From assembly GCA_024275575.1 (NCBI GenBank), contig JAJRYV010000030.1, forward strand, positions 1 to 64,000: 64,000 nucleotides of DNA. The letters are read 5' to 3'. This stretch comes from a bacterium. Lineage in GTDB: Bacteria; Zhuqueibacterota; Zhuqueibacteria; Zhuqueibacterales; Geothermadaptataceae. Positions within the stretch are counted from its first letter, which is position 1; each line of letters opens with the position of its first letter. The notes beneath the pieces are model-generated. The model was not told the DNA's origin and did not search any database. It worked only from the letters and a program-made list of their open reading frames with translations. Below, in pieces: positions 51,230 to 59,444 of this stretch. The translations under genes and the position numbers were made by a program.

Positions 51230-52268
51230 TGATGACCGCAATCTGCACCAGATTCAGCAATTTGTCCTTTCGCAGCATGGATTTGAGCTCATCTCCGCCT
51301 ATTCCGGGGAAGATGGCCTGAAAAAAGCGCTGTGTGAAAAACCGGATATCATTTTAATGGATTATATGATGCCCGGTCTTTCCGGTGAACAGGTGCTGCA
51401 GAAAATTCATACTGAAGCGCGCTATAAAGAACTCAAACCCGTTCCGGTTGTCATGCTGACTGCGGTTGACCACGACGAAAGGCATATTAAAAGCTTGTTG
51501 CGTAATGGTCTGGCTGCTTATCTCAGCAAACCCTTTGGTAAAAATGAACTGATCAATGTATTGCAAAATGTGATTCATAAACAGGAAGAGACGCTGCAAG
51601 AAAAGCGTTTGATGGATCAATTGCTGCAATCGTGCGATTTTTTCTATAATATTCTTGCCAACTTCCCGGGTTTGCTGTTCGCAACCGATAATCTCGGCGA
51701 TATCACTTATTTTACCAGGGGCGCCAGCCGCTTCACCAGCCTTGATTATCAACAAATTAAGGGCCTTTCCTTATGGGAAATCGTGCGGTTGAACGAAGGC
51801 GAAGTGTTCAATTATTTCCTTGATAATGGCAATAGCAAGGATTTTAAGAAAGAGACCATGCTTTGCGATCCGCAAAAAGGCGAGTTGCCGGTGGAAGTGA
51901 CACTCACCCCGTTAAAAGTCAATAATGCCGATGTGCAGGGATTGTTGTGCATTGCCAATGACCTGACTGCCAAACGCAAGCTGGAAATCGAACGCAGTGA
52001 GAAAGAGAAAATCAAAGGTATTGTCCAGGCGATGGCTACGGTCAACCATGAAATCAATAACCCGCTGACGCCGATCCTTGGCAACCTGAGTCTGCTGATC
52101 GCTGACGCCGCTCATCTCTCGCCGGAGGAAATCGCAAAACTCAAAGGTATACAGGATAGCGCCGAATTGATCCGGGAAAAGGTTTATAAAATGAGCAATA
52201 TTTCCAAGCCTATTTTCAAACCGTATTATAAAGATGAGATGATCATCGACATCGATCGCTCACAATGA
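51189..52268 (+). CDS. Receiver-PAS-DHp protein without ATPase domain
   Basis: A 359-residue protein. The receiver (about 8-130) has D58 in I-I-L-M-D-Y-M-M-P-G and Lys in L-S-K-P-F. A PAS domain follows (about 150-265). A HisKA-type helix has H287 in V-N-H-E-I-N-N-P-L-T-P-I. The chain ends about 70 residues later, with no N, G1 or G2 boxes. It therefore cannot autophosphorylate alone. It may be phosphorylated in trans by another kinase or act as a phosphotransfer hub. It overlaps the GAF gene, so the four genes are one unit. Confidence 0.88.
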   Translation: MDLETSRKAILLIDDDRNLHQIQQFVLSQHGFELISAYSGEDGLKKALCEKPDIILMDYMMPGLSGEQVLQKIHTEARYKELKPVPVVMLTAVDHDERHIKSLLRNGLAAYLSKPFGKNELINVLQNVIHKQEETLQEKRLMDQLLQSCDFFYNILANFPGLLFATDNLGDITYFTRGASRFTSLDYQQIKGLSLWEIVRLNEGEVFNYFLDNGNSKDFKKETMLCDPQKGELPVEVTLTPLKVNNADVQGLLCIANDLTAKRKLEIERSEKEKIKGIVQAMATVNHEINNPLTPILGNLSLLIADAAHLSPEEIAKLKGIQDSAELIREKVYKMSNISKPIFKPYYKDEMIIDIDRSQ

Positions 52269-52432
52269 ATTGCCGGCACTTGTGCGAACCAAACAGCCCG
52301 GCATTTCTCTCCCTGCCCTGCAAAAAATTCCCCGTTAATCGGATGCATCTGCTTTTATTCTTTTGGAAATTGATTGTTTTAAACCATGTGATAATAAAGA
52401 GTTAACTTGAGCATTTGTGGTCTGTATCCCTG

Positions 52433-52448
52433 TGGCATAGCCCTTGCA
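52433..52448 (+). promoter_or_regulatory. Sigma-54 promoter before flgF
   Basis: TGGCAT (52433-52438), five bases, TTGCA (52444-52448): the same spelling and spacing as at flgB. It lies in the 221-base gap after the signalling cassette, about 30 bases before the predicted transcript start region of flgF at 52490. Confidence 0.85.
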
Positions 52449-52489
52449 TATAGCCGGGTAATTTGCGTGCACACTGAGTTGAGGTTGAA

Positions 52490-53206
52490 ATGATCCGAGG
52501 TTTATACACATCTGCATCGAGTATGATGGCGCGCCGCACCGTTCAGGAAGTCGTCACCAACAATCTGGCGAATCTCAATACCGTCGGTTATAAACGTGAC
52601 CGGGTTGCCTTCCGCAATATTCTCGATGCGCAAAATCTTGTGGGAGATGATGAAACCGGCCAGGGCGTGGAATATATCGAAACTGATTTCTCCGGGGGGC
52701 AGTTCAAACAGACCGACAACCCCCTTGATTTCGCCCTTGAAGGCAAGGGCTTTTTTGTCGTGCAAAACGGCGACGATAGACTTTACACGCGCAACGGTAA
52801 TTTCAAACTGGGGACGGAAGGAGAGTTACTGACGGTAAACGGCTATCAGGTGATGGGGGAAGATGGACCGATTATTTTGCGCGAGAATGAAATCATCGTC
52901 GATAAACAGGGAGCGATTTCATCTGATGGTATCACCATTGGCAAGTTGCTCATCGTCAACTTTGGCCAGCCGAATCTTTTAAAAAAGGCCGGAAATAATT
53001 TTTTTACCAGACCCAAAACAGTGCAAGAACCAAACCTGATTGATACCCCAATCAAGCAAGGTTCGCTGGAAGATTCCAATGTAAACCCGCTTGAAGAGAT
53101 GGTCAATTTGATCATGATTTCACGGGATTACAGCCAGAACCAGAAATTAATCCAGACACAGGATTCGACACTGCAGAAAGCCGTCAACGATTTAGGACGC
53201 ATCTAA
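52490..53206 (+). CDS. flgF: Flagellar rod protein FlgF
   Basis: A 238-residue proximal-rod protein. It has G-L-Y-T-S-A-S-S-M-M-A-R, T-N-N-L-A-N-L-N-T-V-G-Y-K-R, D-N-P-L-D-F-A-L-E-G-K-G-F-F-V and a C-terminal V-N-P-L-E-E-M-V-N-L-I-M-I-S-R-D-Y. The pair flgF-flgG is normal for diderm rods. It is the first gene after the sigma-54 promoter. Confidence 0.93.
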   Translation: MIRGLYTSASSMMARRTVQEVVTNNLANLNTVGYKRDRVAFRNILDAQNLVGDDETGQGVEYIETDFSGGQFKQTDNPLDFALEGKGFFVVQNGDDRLYTRNGNFKLGTEGELLTVNGYQVMGEDGPIILRENEIIVDKQGAISSDGITIGKLLIVNFGQPNLLKKAGNNFFTRPKTVQEPNLIDTPIKQGSLEDSNVNPLEEMVNLIMISRDYSQNQKLIQTQDSTLQKAVNDLGRI

Positions 53207-53241
53207 GACCGGAACCGGATTTCCATGAAAGGAAGTTGAAA

Positions 53242-54030
53242 ATGATTCGAGCACTACGAACCGCTGCAACGGGCATGTATGCGCAGGAATTGCAGATTGA
53301 CACCATCTCCAATAATCTCGCCAACGTCAATACCACCGGATATAAGAAAGCAAAGATCGAATTTCAGGATTTGCTCTACCAAAACCGTCGCGCCATTGGT
53401 GTTGCCAATATTCAGGGCGTCAACACACCGACGGAAATCCAGATCGGGCATGGTACAGCAGCAGTTGCCGTACAAAAAAGCTTCTCCCAGGGGGATATTA
53501 ACATCACCGAAAACCCGCTTGATCTCGCCATTGACGGCGATGGTTTTTTCCAGTTGCTACGCAACGACGGCACCATCGCCTACACCCGTGACGGCTCCTT
53601 TAAACTGGCGGCTGATGGCCGTATCATCAATTCCGAAGGCCTGGTTTTAGAACCGGAGGCAACGCTGCCGGCCGATACTCAGAGTATGCGAATTTCCAAA
53701 GACGGTATTATTTCGGTGCTGACTTCCGGTGAAACCGAGTCCATTGAAATCGGTCGCATCGAATTGGCGCGTTTTATCAATCCTGCGGGGCTGGAAAATA
53801 TTGGCGGCAATTTGTATATCACGACAGAGGCCGCAGGCGAACCGATTGTCGGCAATCCGGGTACGGAAAATTTCGGCACCGTGCTGCAGGGTGATCTGGA
53901 AATGTCAAACGTCCAGGTTGTGGAGGAAATGATCAACATGATCGTCGCGCAACGTGCGTATGAGCTCAATTCAAAAGCGATCCGGACTTCGGAAGAGATG
54001 CTCAACATCGCCAGCAATCTCAGAAGATAA
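53242..54030 (+). CDS. flgG: Flagellar distal rod protein FlgG
   Basis: A 262-residue rod protein, the usual length. It has R-A-L-R-T-A-A-T-G-M-Y-A-Q, S-N-N-L-A-N-V-N-T-T-G-Y-K-K, and a C-terminus with E-M-S-N-V-Q-V-V-E-E-M-I-N-M-I-V-A-Q-R-A-Y-E. ATG 53242 follows AAAGGAAG; a TTG at 53236 is too close. It lies between flgF and flgA. Confidence 0.96.
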   Translation: MIRALRTAATGMYAQELQIDTISNNLANVNTTGYKKAKIEFQDLLYQNRRAIGVANIQGVNTPTEIQIGHGTAAVAVQKSFSQGDINITENPLDLAIDGDGFFQLLRNDGTIAYTRDGSFKLAADGRIINSEGLVLEPEATLPADTQSMRISKDGIISVLTSGETESIEIGRIELARFINPAGLENIGGNLYITTEAAGEPIVGNPGTENFGTVLQGDLEMSNVQVVEEMINMIVAQRAYELNSKAIRTSEEMLNIASNLRR

Positions 54031-54043
54031 GCAGGGGGATAAA

Positions 54044-55039
54044 ATGAAAAGTAACTCAAACCGCGGTATTCTCTTTTTCTCCGTTTTTCTCCGTTGTGCA
54101 CTCTTTGTCTTTTTGTTGGCTGATTTTGTTGTAGCCGGGCAGAAAATGACGCTCAAATTAAAATCCCAGGTTATCGTTGTGGGGCCGAATGTAAAATTAA
54201 CAGAGATTTGTACTATCCTGCCGAATGATGCAGCGTTGCTGCGCCGGCTTGATAAAATCATTCTTGGCCGGGCAGCCCCGCCTGGCGAATCGAAAGAAAT
54301 TTCCCGCAGCCTGATTAAAATGAATCTGCGGCGAACCGGCATGTACGATCGCCTGGGTGCCATCACCGGGCCGCGCACCGTGCGGGTTAAAACCGCTCAA
54401 AAAGATATTACGCGGGTAAAAATTGAAGATGCCGTGGCGCAGTTTATCGGAAGCAAAATGCCTGACAGGGCCGTCGAGTGGCGTTTTGATTATAGCCGAA
54501 TCGCAGAAAAAATAGCCGGCCCGGTGCACCCGTTTGAGTTCAAAATCAGATTGCAAAATAGCCGATTAAACAAAGGGCACACGACTTTTGAAGTTCGTAT
54601 AATGGCCGACGGCAAAACTGTGACCCGCACCAAAGTGTCCGGTATTTTGCGAACGTTTGAAAACGTCGCCATCGCTGCGAAAGAATTATCCCGCGGGCAA
54701 GTATTGCAGCCGGGCGATATGCTGACAAAAAAAATGGAGACGACTTATCTCGCCGGCGATCCACTGCTCACCCTTGGCGGGGAAAAACCGCTGGAAAGTC
54801 GTGTGCGCATCCCTGCAGGAAAAATAATAACCCGGAAAATGATCATGGCAAGCCCGGCGGTTCGCAAAGGCGAGCGGGTTGTGCTGGAAATCGTTGCGGG
54901 AAATGTGGCCTTGCGCACCCGGGCATTATCGCAGCAGAATGGCGCTTTGCATGAAAATATCCGCGTCTGGATGCAGGATACGCGCAAAATTTTAAAAGGT
55001 GAAATTATCGCCAAAGGTTTGGTGAGGGTTGAATTATGA
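54044..55039 (+). CDS. flgA: P-ring assembly chaperone FlgA
   Basis: A 331-residue periplasmic protein. The N-terminus looks like a signal peptide (about 1-38, with V-F-L-L-A-D-F-V-V-A-G). The C-terminal SAF/FlgA domain has A-A-K-E-L-S-R-G-Q-V-L-Q-P-G-D and R-K-G-E-R-V-V-L-E-I-V-A-G-N-V. FlgA helps FlgI form the P ring. It overlaps flgH by four bases (ATGA). Confidence 0.9.
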   Translation: MKSNSNRGILFFSVFLRCALFVFLLADFVVAGQKMTLKLKSQVIVVGPNVKLTEICTILPNDAALLRRLDKIILGRAAPPGESKEISRSLIKMNLRRTGMYDRLGAITGPRTVRVKTAQKDITRVKIEDAVAQFIGSKMPDRAVEWRFDYSRIAEKIAGPVHPFEFKIRLQNSRLNKGHTTFEVRIMADGKTVTRTKVSGILRTFENVAIAAKELSRGQVLQPGDMLTKKMETTYLAGDPLLTLGGEKPLESRVRIPAGKIITRKMIMASPAVRKGERVVLEIVAGNVALRTRALSQQNGALHENIRVWMQDTRKILKGEIIAKGLVRVEL

Positions 55040-55626
55040 AAAGATTACGATTTGCCGGTTTTTTTTTCACCCTGATATTTTTTGTCTGCAATGCAAATGA
55101 ACTGCTGCTTGCTCAAACATTTGCGACAGCCGAATCATTTTATGCCGATACCCGGGCACACCGGGTTGGTGATATCATTACCATCCACATCGTCGAATAT
55201 TCACAAGGCAGCAATGAAGCCGATTCGCGCACGCAGAAGGATAGTTGGATTGGGCTGAATACGAAAGGCTCGGGGCCGTTGGGATTTATTCCCATCGGCG
55301 GATTTGGGCTGCAGAATAAAGTTGATTTTACTGGCCGGGGCGAATCAAACCGCAAGGGCAGTCTGCGTGGTAAGATGACAGCAAGAATTACCTCGGTTGA
55401 TGATAACGGCAATTTCGCTATCAGGGGGAACCGGGAAATCATCGTCAACAACGAAAAACAGATGATGGTTTTGGATGGCACCATTCGTCCCGAAGACATC
55501 TCAAAACAAAATATAATCATGAGTTATCAAATTGCAGATGCTAAAATCAGTTACAACGGTTCGGGCCCGACGGTGCGGAGCCAGAAACCGGGTTGGATTA
55601 CGCGCATATTTAACTGGCTTTTCTGA
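55036..55626 (+). CDS. flgH: Flagellar L-ring protein FlgH
   Basis: A 196-residue outer-membrane ring protein. The family core is present: V-G-D-I-I-T-I-H-I-V-E, G-E-S-N-R-K-G-S-L-R-G-K-M-T-A, and I-R-G-N-R-E-I-I-V-N-N-E-K-Q-type ending. FlgH is usually a lipoprotein; here the only early Cys (residue 18, in F-F-V-C) is not in a standard lipobox, so lipid modification is uncertain. It overlaps flgA, and flgI follows. Confidence 0.92.
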   Translation: MKRLRFAGFFFTLIFFVCNANELLLAQTFATAESFYADTRAHRVGDIITIHIVEYSQGSNEADSRTQKDSWIGLNTKGSGPLGFIPIGGFGLQNKVDFTGRGESNRKGSLRGKMTARITSVDDNGNFAIRGNREIIVNNEKQMMVLDGTIRPEDISKQNIIMSYQIADAKISYNGSGPTVRSQKPGWITRIFNWLF

Positions 55627-56716
55627 CCTGTTTTTTCTATGTTTGGTTAGTTTTTTGCTTTTTTCAACCCTGCATGCGGCAGTTCGAACGAAAGATATTG
55701 CCAGTGTTCAGGGGTTGCAAGCAAAAAAACTCGTTGGATATGGGCTGGTCATCGGCCTTGACGGCTCCGGGGATACCCGCCGTTCGATGGTATCATTGCA
55801 GACCGCAACGAATATGCTGCGTCGTTTCGGCATCAGCCTGCCGAAGGAACCGCTGCAATTGCGCAACATCGCGGCGGTGATGATCACGGCGGACCTTCCG
55901 GCATTCATGCCTGCCGGCAGTGCCATCGATGTGCAGGTTTAATCGATGGGCGACGCTAAAAGCCTTGAAGGCGGCACACTTGTGCTTTCGCCTCTTGTCG
56001 ATGATCGTGGTAAACTCTTTGCCCAGGCTCAGGGCCCGGTATCAGTCGGAGGTTACAATATCGAAAGCATTGGCGGAGATCGCATTCGTAAAAATTTTAC
56101 CCTTGTTGGCCGTATTCCAAATGGAGCAGCCCTTGTGCGGGATAGTGAGATCACGAGTCTTCCCGATTCCGTTCTTTTTCTCACATTGAAATCGCCGGAC
56201 TTTACGACCGCCGTCAAACTGGCGATAGCGATCAATACGACTTTGAACAGTAAGCAGGCGAGTGCGCTCAATGCGGTACAAATTCGTGTCGATATTCCTG
56301 CCCAGTATCAGGCCAAAGTTGCTGAATTTATAAGCCTTATTGAAAATACCGAAGTCGAACCGGACGTGCCTGCCCGCGTTGTTGTTAACGAGCGTACCGG
56401 AACGGTCATTGTCGGAGAAAATGTGACGATTTCGCCGGTGGCAATCGCCCATGGAAATTTGCGCATCGAAGTGAAAAATTTCCCCATCGTTTCGCAGCCA
56501 GCACCGTTTTCACAGGGGCAAACGACGGTTGTACCCAATACACAAACGACGGTAACCGATACCTCCGGCCGCATGCTGGCGTTTGACGCTTCGGCAAACA
56601 TCAAAGACGTCGCCCGCGTGCTCAATGCGCTGGGTGTGACGCCGCGTGATCTCGTGGCGATCTTCCAGGCATTAAAGAGGGCTGGTGCGCTGAAAGCTGA
56701 ACTGGTCATCATGTGA
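55532..56716 (+). pseudogene. flgI: flgI, P-ring protein gene with in-frame TAA
   Basis: The frame encodes a complete FlgI apart from one stop. The N-terminal part has V-R-T-K-D-I-A-S-V-Q-G-L-Q-A, Y-G-L-V-I-G-L-D-G-S-G-D-T and I-A-A-V-M-I-T-A-D-L-P. The conserved Ser of I-D-V-x-V-S-S-M-G is replaced by TAA at 55940-55942; S-M-G-D-A-K-S-L-E-G-G follows at once. No ribosome-binding start is convincing: the frame opens at TTG 55532 inside flgH, and TTG 55643 gives a short signal peptide. Either the gene is damaged, reinitiated, or has a sequencing substitution. Confidence 0.75.
55946..56716 (+). CDS. flgI: FlgI C-terminal part, downstream of the in-frame stop
   Basis: A 256-residue frame beginning at ATG 55946, three bases after the TAA. 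It contains the main FlgI body: G-G-D-R-I-R-K-N-F-T-L-V-G-R-I-P-N-G-A, L-K-S-P-D-F-T-T-A, and A-R-V-V-V-N-E-R-T-G-T-V-I-V-G. It lacks a signal peptide, so alone it would not reach the periplasm. Reinitiation at this ATG is conceivable, but there is no clear ribosome site. Confidence 0.7.
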   Translation: MGDAKSLEGGTLVLSPLVDDRGKLFAQAQGPVSVGGYNIESIGGDRIRKNFTLVGRIPNGAALVRDSEITSLPDSVLFLTLKSPDFTTAVKLAIAINTTLNSKQASALNAVQIRVDIPAQYQAKVAEFISLIENTEVEPDVPARVVVNERTGTVIVGENVTISPVAIAHGNLRIEVKNFPIVSQPAPFSQGQTTVVPNTQTTVTDTSGRMLAFDASANIKDVARVLNALGVTPRDLVAIFQALKRAGALKAELVIM

Positions 56717-56761
56717 TACAATTACTGGCTGTCATTTCCGCTTACAAAGGATACAGATATC

Positions 56762-57475
56762 ATGGAAGATTTTAAAATCATCAATAATCCTTTTGCCGAC
56801 AAGCTGCTGAGCGAGGCGCAGGCCAACATGAAAAACCCGAAGTCGGCAAAAGCTGATAAAGCCAACGAGCAGTTTGAGTCGCTTTTCGCTGGTATGCTTT
56901 TCAAGGCGATGCGCAAAGCGATGGCGCCGGAAGGTTTTTACGGTGAGGGTCCGCAAGGTGACATTTTCCAATCGATGATGGAACAGCGCTTCAGTGAAAT
57001 TGTCGCGCGTCGAAACCAGCTCGGCATCGCCGATTTGCTCAGACAACAGTTTGATCTTTCCAGTGGTCGCCCGAAAAACGAAACATTACCCGAGTCACAA
57101 TTGCAGGAAATTGTCGCGGAAGCTGCCAAACGAACCGGACTTGATGCACGCTTGATCCTGGCTGTGATCAACCAGGAAAGCGGCGGCAATCCAATGGTTG
57201 TTTCAAAAGCCGGCGCCAAAGGCATGATGCAGTTGATGGATGAAACTGCAGCGCAATTGCAGGTACAAAACGTTTTTGACGCACGGGAAAATATTTTTGC
57301 CGGCAGCCGATATTTAAAGCAACAACTGGATGAATTTCAGGATTTGAAACTGGCACTGGCTGCATATAATGCCGGCCCGTCGGCAGTGAAAAGGTACGGC
57401 GGTATTCCGCCGTATAAAGAAACGCAGAATTATGTGCACCGCATTTTTAACCTGCTGCAGCGCACGGAGGAATAA
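56762..57475 (+). CDS. flgJ: FlgJ-like rod-cap and lytic transglycosylase
   Basis: A 237-residue protein with two parts. The N-terminal rod-binding domain (about 30-100) has E-Q-F-E-S-L-F-A-G-M-L-F-K-A-M-R. The C-terminal SLT-type transglycosylase domain (about 115-230) has catalytic Glu in A-V-I-N-Q-E-S-G-G-N-P, then G-A-K-G-M-M-Q-L-M and A-L-A-A-Y-N-A-G. Enterobacterial FlgJ carries a different C-terminal enzyme, a glucosaminidase. It should open peptidoglycan for the rod. No signal peptide is needed, as export is by the flagellar route. Confidence 0.88.
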   Translation: MEDFKIINNPFADKLLSEAQANMKNPKSAKADKANEQFESLFAGMLFKAMRKAMAPEGFYGEGPQGDIFQSMMEQRFSEIVARRNQLGIADLLRQQFDLSSGRPKNETLPESQLQEIVAEAAKRTGLDARLILAVINQESGGNPMVVSKAGAKGMMQLMDETAAQLQVQNVFDARENIFAGSRYLKQQLDEFQDLKLALAAYNAGPSAVKRYGGIPPYKETQNYVHRIFNLLQRTEE

Positions 57476-57477
57476 GC

Positions 57478-57966
57478 ATGAATTCCCGGATTAAAAGGGC
57501 AAATAGCGGTTTGATTTCTCAACTGAAAAGCGCCCACCGGCAACTGGCATTGTTAATCGATTGTTTGAAAAAGGAACAAAAAGCGCTCACCGGGCGTGAC
57601 AGAGAGTCCCTTTCTGAAATTTTACAAACCAAGCGGAAAACAGTGGCAAATGTTAATGCCCTGCTTCGTCGATTGCCTGCGCCCAAAAAAAATGTCACTA
57701 CCTGCCCGAATGATGAAACATGCCAGTTAACCGCCGGTATTTTCCATCCTGCAGAGCAAAAACTGTGGCGGGAAATTCAGGAGCTGGCAGAGCTTGCCAT
57801 GCAGATGAATCAAAACAACGCTAATATTATTCAGTTGAGTCGAAGTTTTTTTAATGAATATTTGAATAAACTCAAAGATTTTCGCAAGCATGTTTGCTGC
57901 TACCATAAATCATCCCGGAACAGTGATATGTTCTTGAGCAATATGATAATAAATCGAATAACTTAA
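57478..57966 (+). CDS. flgN: FlgN-like export chaperone
   Basis: A 162-residue helical protein with a leucine-rich FlgN-type pattern (L-K-S-A-H-R-Q-L-A-L-L-I-D-C-L-K-K-E, L-S-E-I-L-Q-T-K-R-K). FlgN chaperones carry FlgK and FlgL, whose genes follow. The C-terminus is longer and basic. It begins two bases after flgJ. The family is poorly conserved, so the call relies on position as well as sequence. Confidence 0.78.
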   Translation: MNSRIKRANSGLISQLKSAHRQLALLIDCLKKEQKALTGRDRESLSEILQTKRKTVANVNALLRRLPAPKKNVTTCPNDETCQLTAGIFHPAEQKLWREIQELAELAMQMNQNNANIIQLSRSFFNEYLNKLKDFRKHVCCYHKSSRNSDMFLSNMIINRIT

Positions 57967-57983
57967 CGGTTGAGGAAATTGCG

Positions 57984-59360
57984 ATGCCCGGTGGTCTGAT
58001 GGGATTGCTGCAGTTGGGAAAGCGGACACTGCAAGCGAATCAATATGCACAAAATGTCGTTGGTAATAATATTGCCAATGTGAACACACCCGGTTATTCA
58101 CGCCAGCGTGTCCGGTTAACGCCCGGGCCATCGGTTCAATCACCTTACGGAAAAATCGGTTCGGGTGTGAATATCGAAGGCATCGAACGCATGCGCGATA
58201 ATTTTACCGATCAGATTTTCCGCAACAGTACAAGCAATCTCAGCCGCTGGGAGATGACGGATATGATTCTGCAGCGTACGGACGCGGCCTTTAGCGAAGA
58301 AGACGACAGCGGTATCGGCGCGATGATCGACCGCTTTTTCAACTCCTGGTACGATCTTTCCAATGACCCGGAAAGCACACAGGCCCGCGTTGCCGTGCGT
58401 GAGGCCGGGCTTTCTTTAAGCCATACGATCAACCGAATGGCGCGATATGTTCGCGATCAGCGAGTCAGCGCCAATGCACAGGTCGAATCCATCGTTGGCC
58501 GGGTTAATGGATTAATCTCAAAAATTGCAGATTTAAATGCAAAAATCCCGGGAGTAAAAGATTTAAGCATTACCCGATCCAGCGAACTGATGGATCAGCG
58601 GGACCGGCTTATCGATGAACTTTCCGAACTGGTCGATGTGCAGGTTTCGGATAGCGGCAATGTTGGGTTGAATGTTTACATCGGTTCGCTCAACGTCGTT
58701 TCTGGCGGCAATGCGCTGGAAATCGAAATGACGAGCAATGTCTCAAACGGCGTGCCGATTACGGAATTGACGGTTTTAGGCAGTGTGCCGCTGGAGATTA
58801 AAAATGGCGAGTTGGCCGGTTTGATCGAACTGCGGGATGAGACCCTGCCGGCTTATTCCAATGATCTCGATACATTGACGCAGGGTATTGTCGAGCAGGT
58901 GAACACTTATCATGCTGCCGGTTATGCCGCCGACGGTTCCACGGGTATCAATTTCTTTGATAATCAATTTATCACAGCCGAGTCGATACGCCTTTCCAGT
59001 GATATCTTGAATGACGTCAATACTATCGCACCTTCAGCACAGGATGCAGCCGGTGATAATAACCAGGCGTTGCTCATCGCCGGGCTGAAAGATACACCGA
59101 CGCTTGATGGCAGCAGTATCCGGGATTACTACGGCCGGATTATCAATCAGATCGGAGAAGACGGTTATCTCGCCAAAGTCAACGTACAAAATTATGAAAT
59201 AATGCAAAGCCAGGCGAGCTTGCAACGCGAGGCGATTATCGGCATATCTTTAGACGAGGAAATGGTGGAGATGATCAAATACGAACAGGCCTATCAGGCG
59301 GCGGCTCGAGTCATCAGCACGGCAGATTCGATGATTGAAACACTGTTATCTTTAAAATAA
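57984..59360 (+). CDS. flgK: Hook-filament junction protein FlgK
   Basis: A 458-residue HAP1, somewhat shorter than the enterobacterial protein. It has V-V-G-N-N-I-A-N-V-N-T-P-G-Y-S-R-Q-R at the N-terminus, M-I-D-R-F-F-N-S-W-Y-D-L-S-N-D-P near residue 110, and ends S-L-D-E-E-M-V-E-M-I-K-Y-E-Q-A-Y-Q-A. It joins hook and filament. It starts 17 bases after flgN. Confidence 0.95.
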   Translation: MPGGLMGLLQLGKRTLQANQYAQNVVGNNIANVNTPGYSRQRVRLTPGPSVQSPYGKIGSGVNIEGIERMRDNFTDQIFRNSTSNLSRWEMTDMILQRTDAAFSEEDDSGIGAMIDRFFNSWYDLSNDPESTQARVAVREAGLSLSHTINRMARYVRDQRVSANAQVESIVGRVNGLISKIADLNAKIPGVKDLSITRSSELMDQRDRLIDELSELVDVQVSDSGNVGLNVYIGSLNVVSGGNALEIEMTSNVSNGVPITELTVLGSVPLEIKNGELAGLIELRDETLPAYSNDLDTLTQGIVEQVNTYHAAGYAADGSTGINFFDNQFITAESIRLSSDILNDVNTIAPSAQDAAGDNNQALLIAGLKDTPTLDGSSIRDYYGRIINQIGEDGYLAKVNVQNYEIMQSQASLQREAIIGISLDEEMVEMIKYEQAYQAAARVISTADSMIETLLSLK

Positions 59361-59444
59361 CATCATAGCTTTTCATTTTTCCCGATTCTATCCGATCATT
59401 TACCTGAGGGTTGCTTAACTTTAAAGAATATACGGAGCTAGGAT

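Noticed and set aside
55940-55942. Stop-codon reassignment (TAA as sense) to explain the interrupted flgI and fliN
   Set aside because: TAA ends many intact genes here at the expected family length, including fliG and flgE, so a recoded TAA is not tenable.
59385-59415. Sigma-28 promoter before flgL
   Set aside because: TCCGATCA is a partial -10 match and the -35 position (TTCATTTT) matches only half the consensus.
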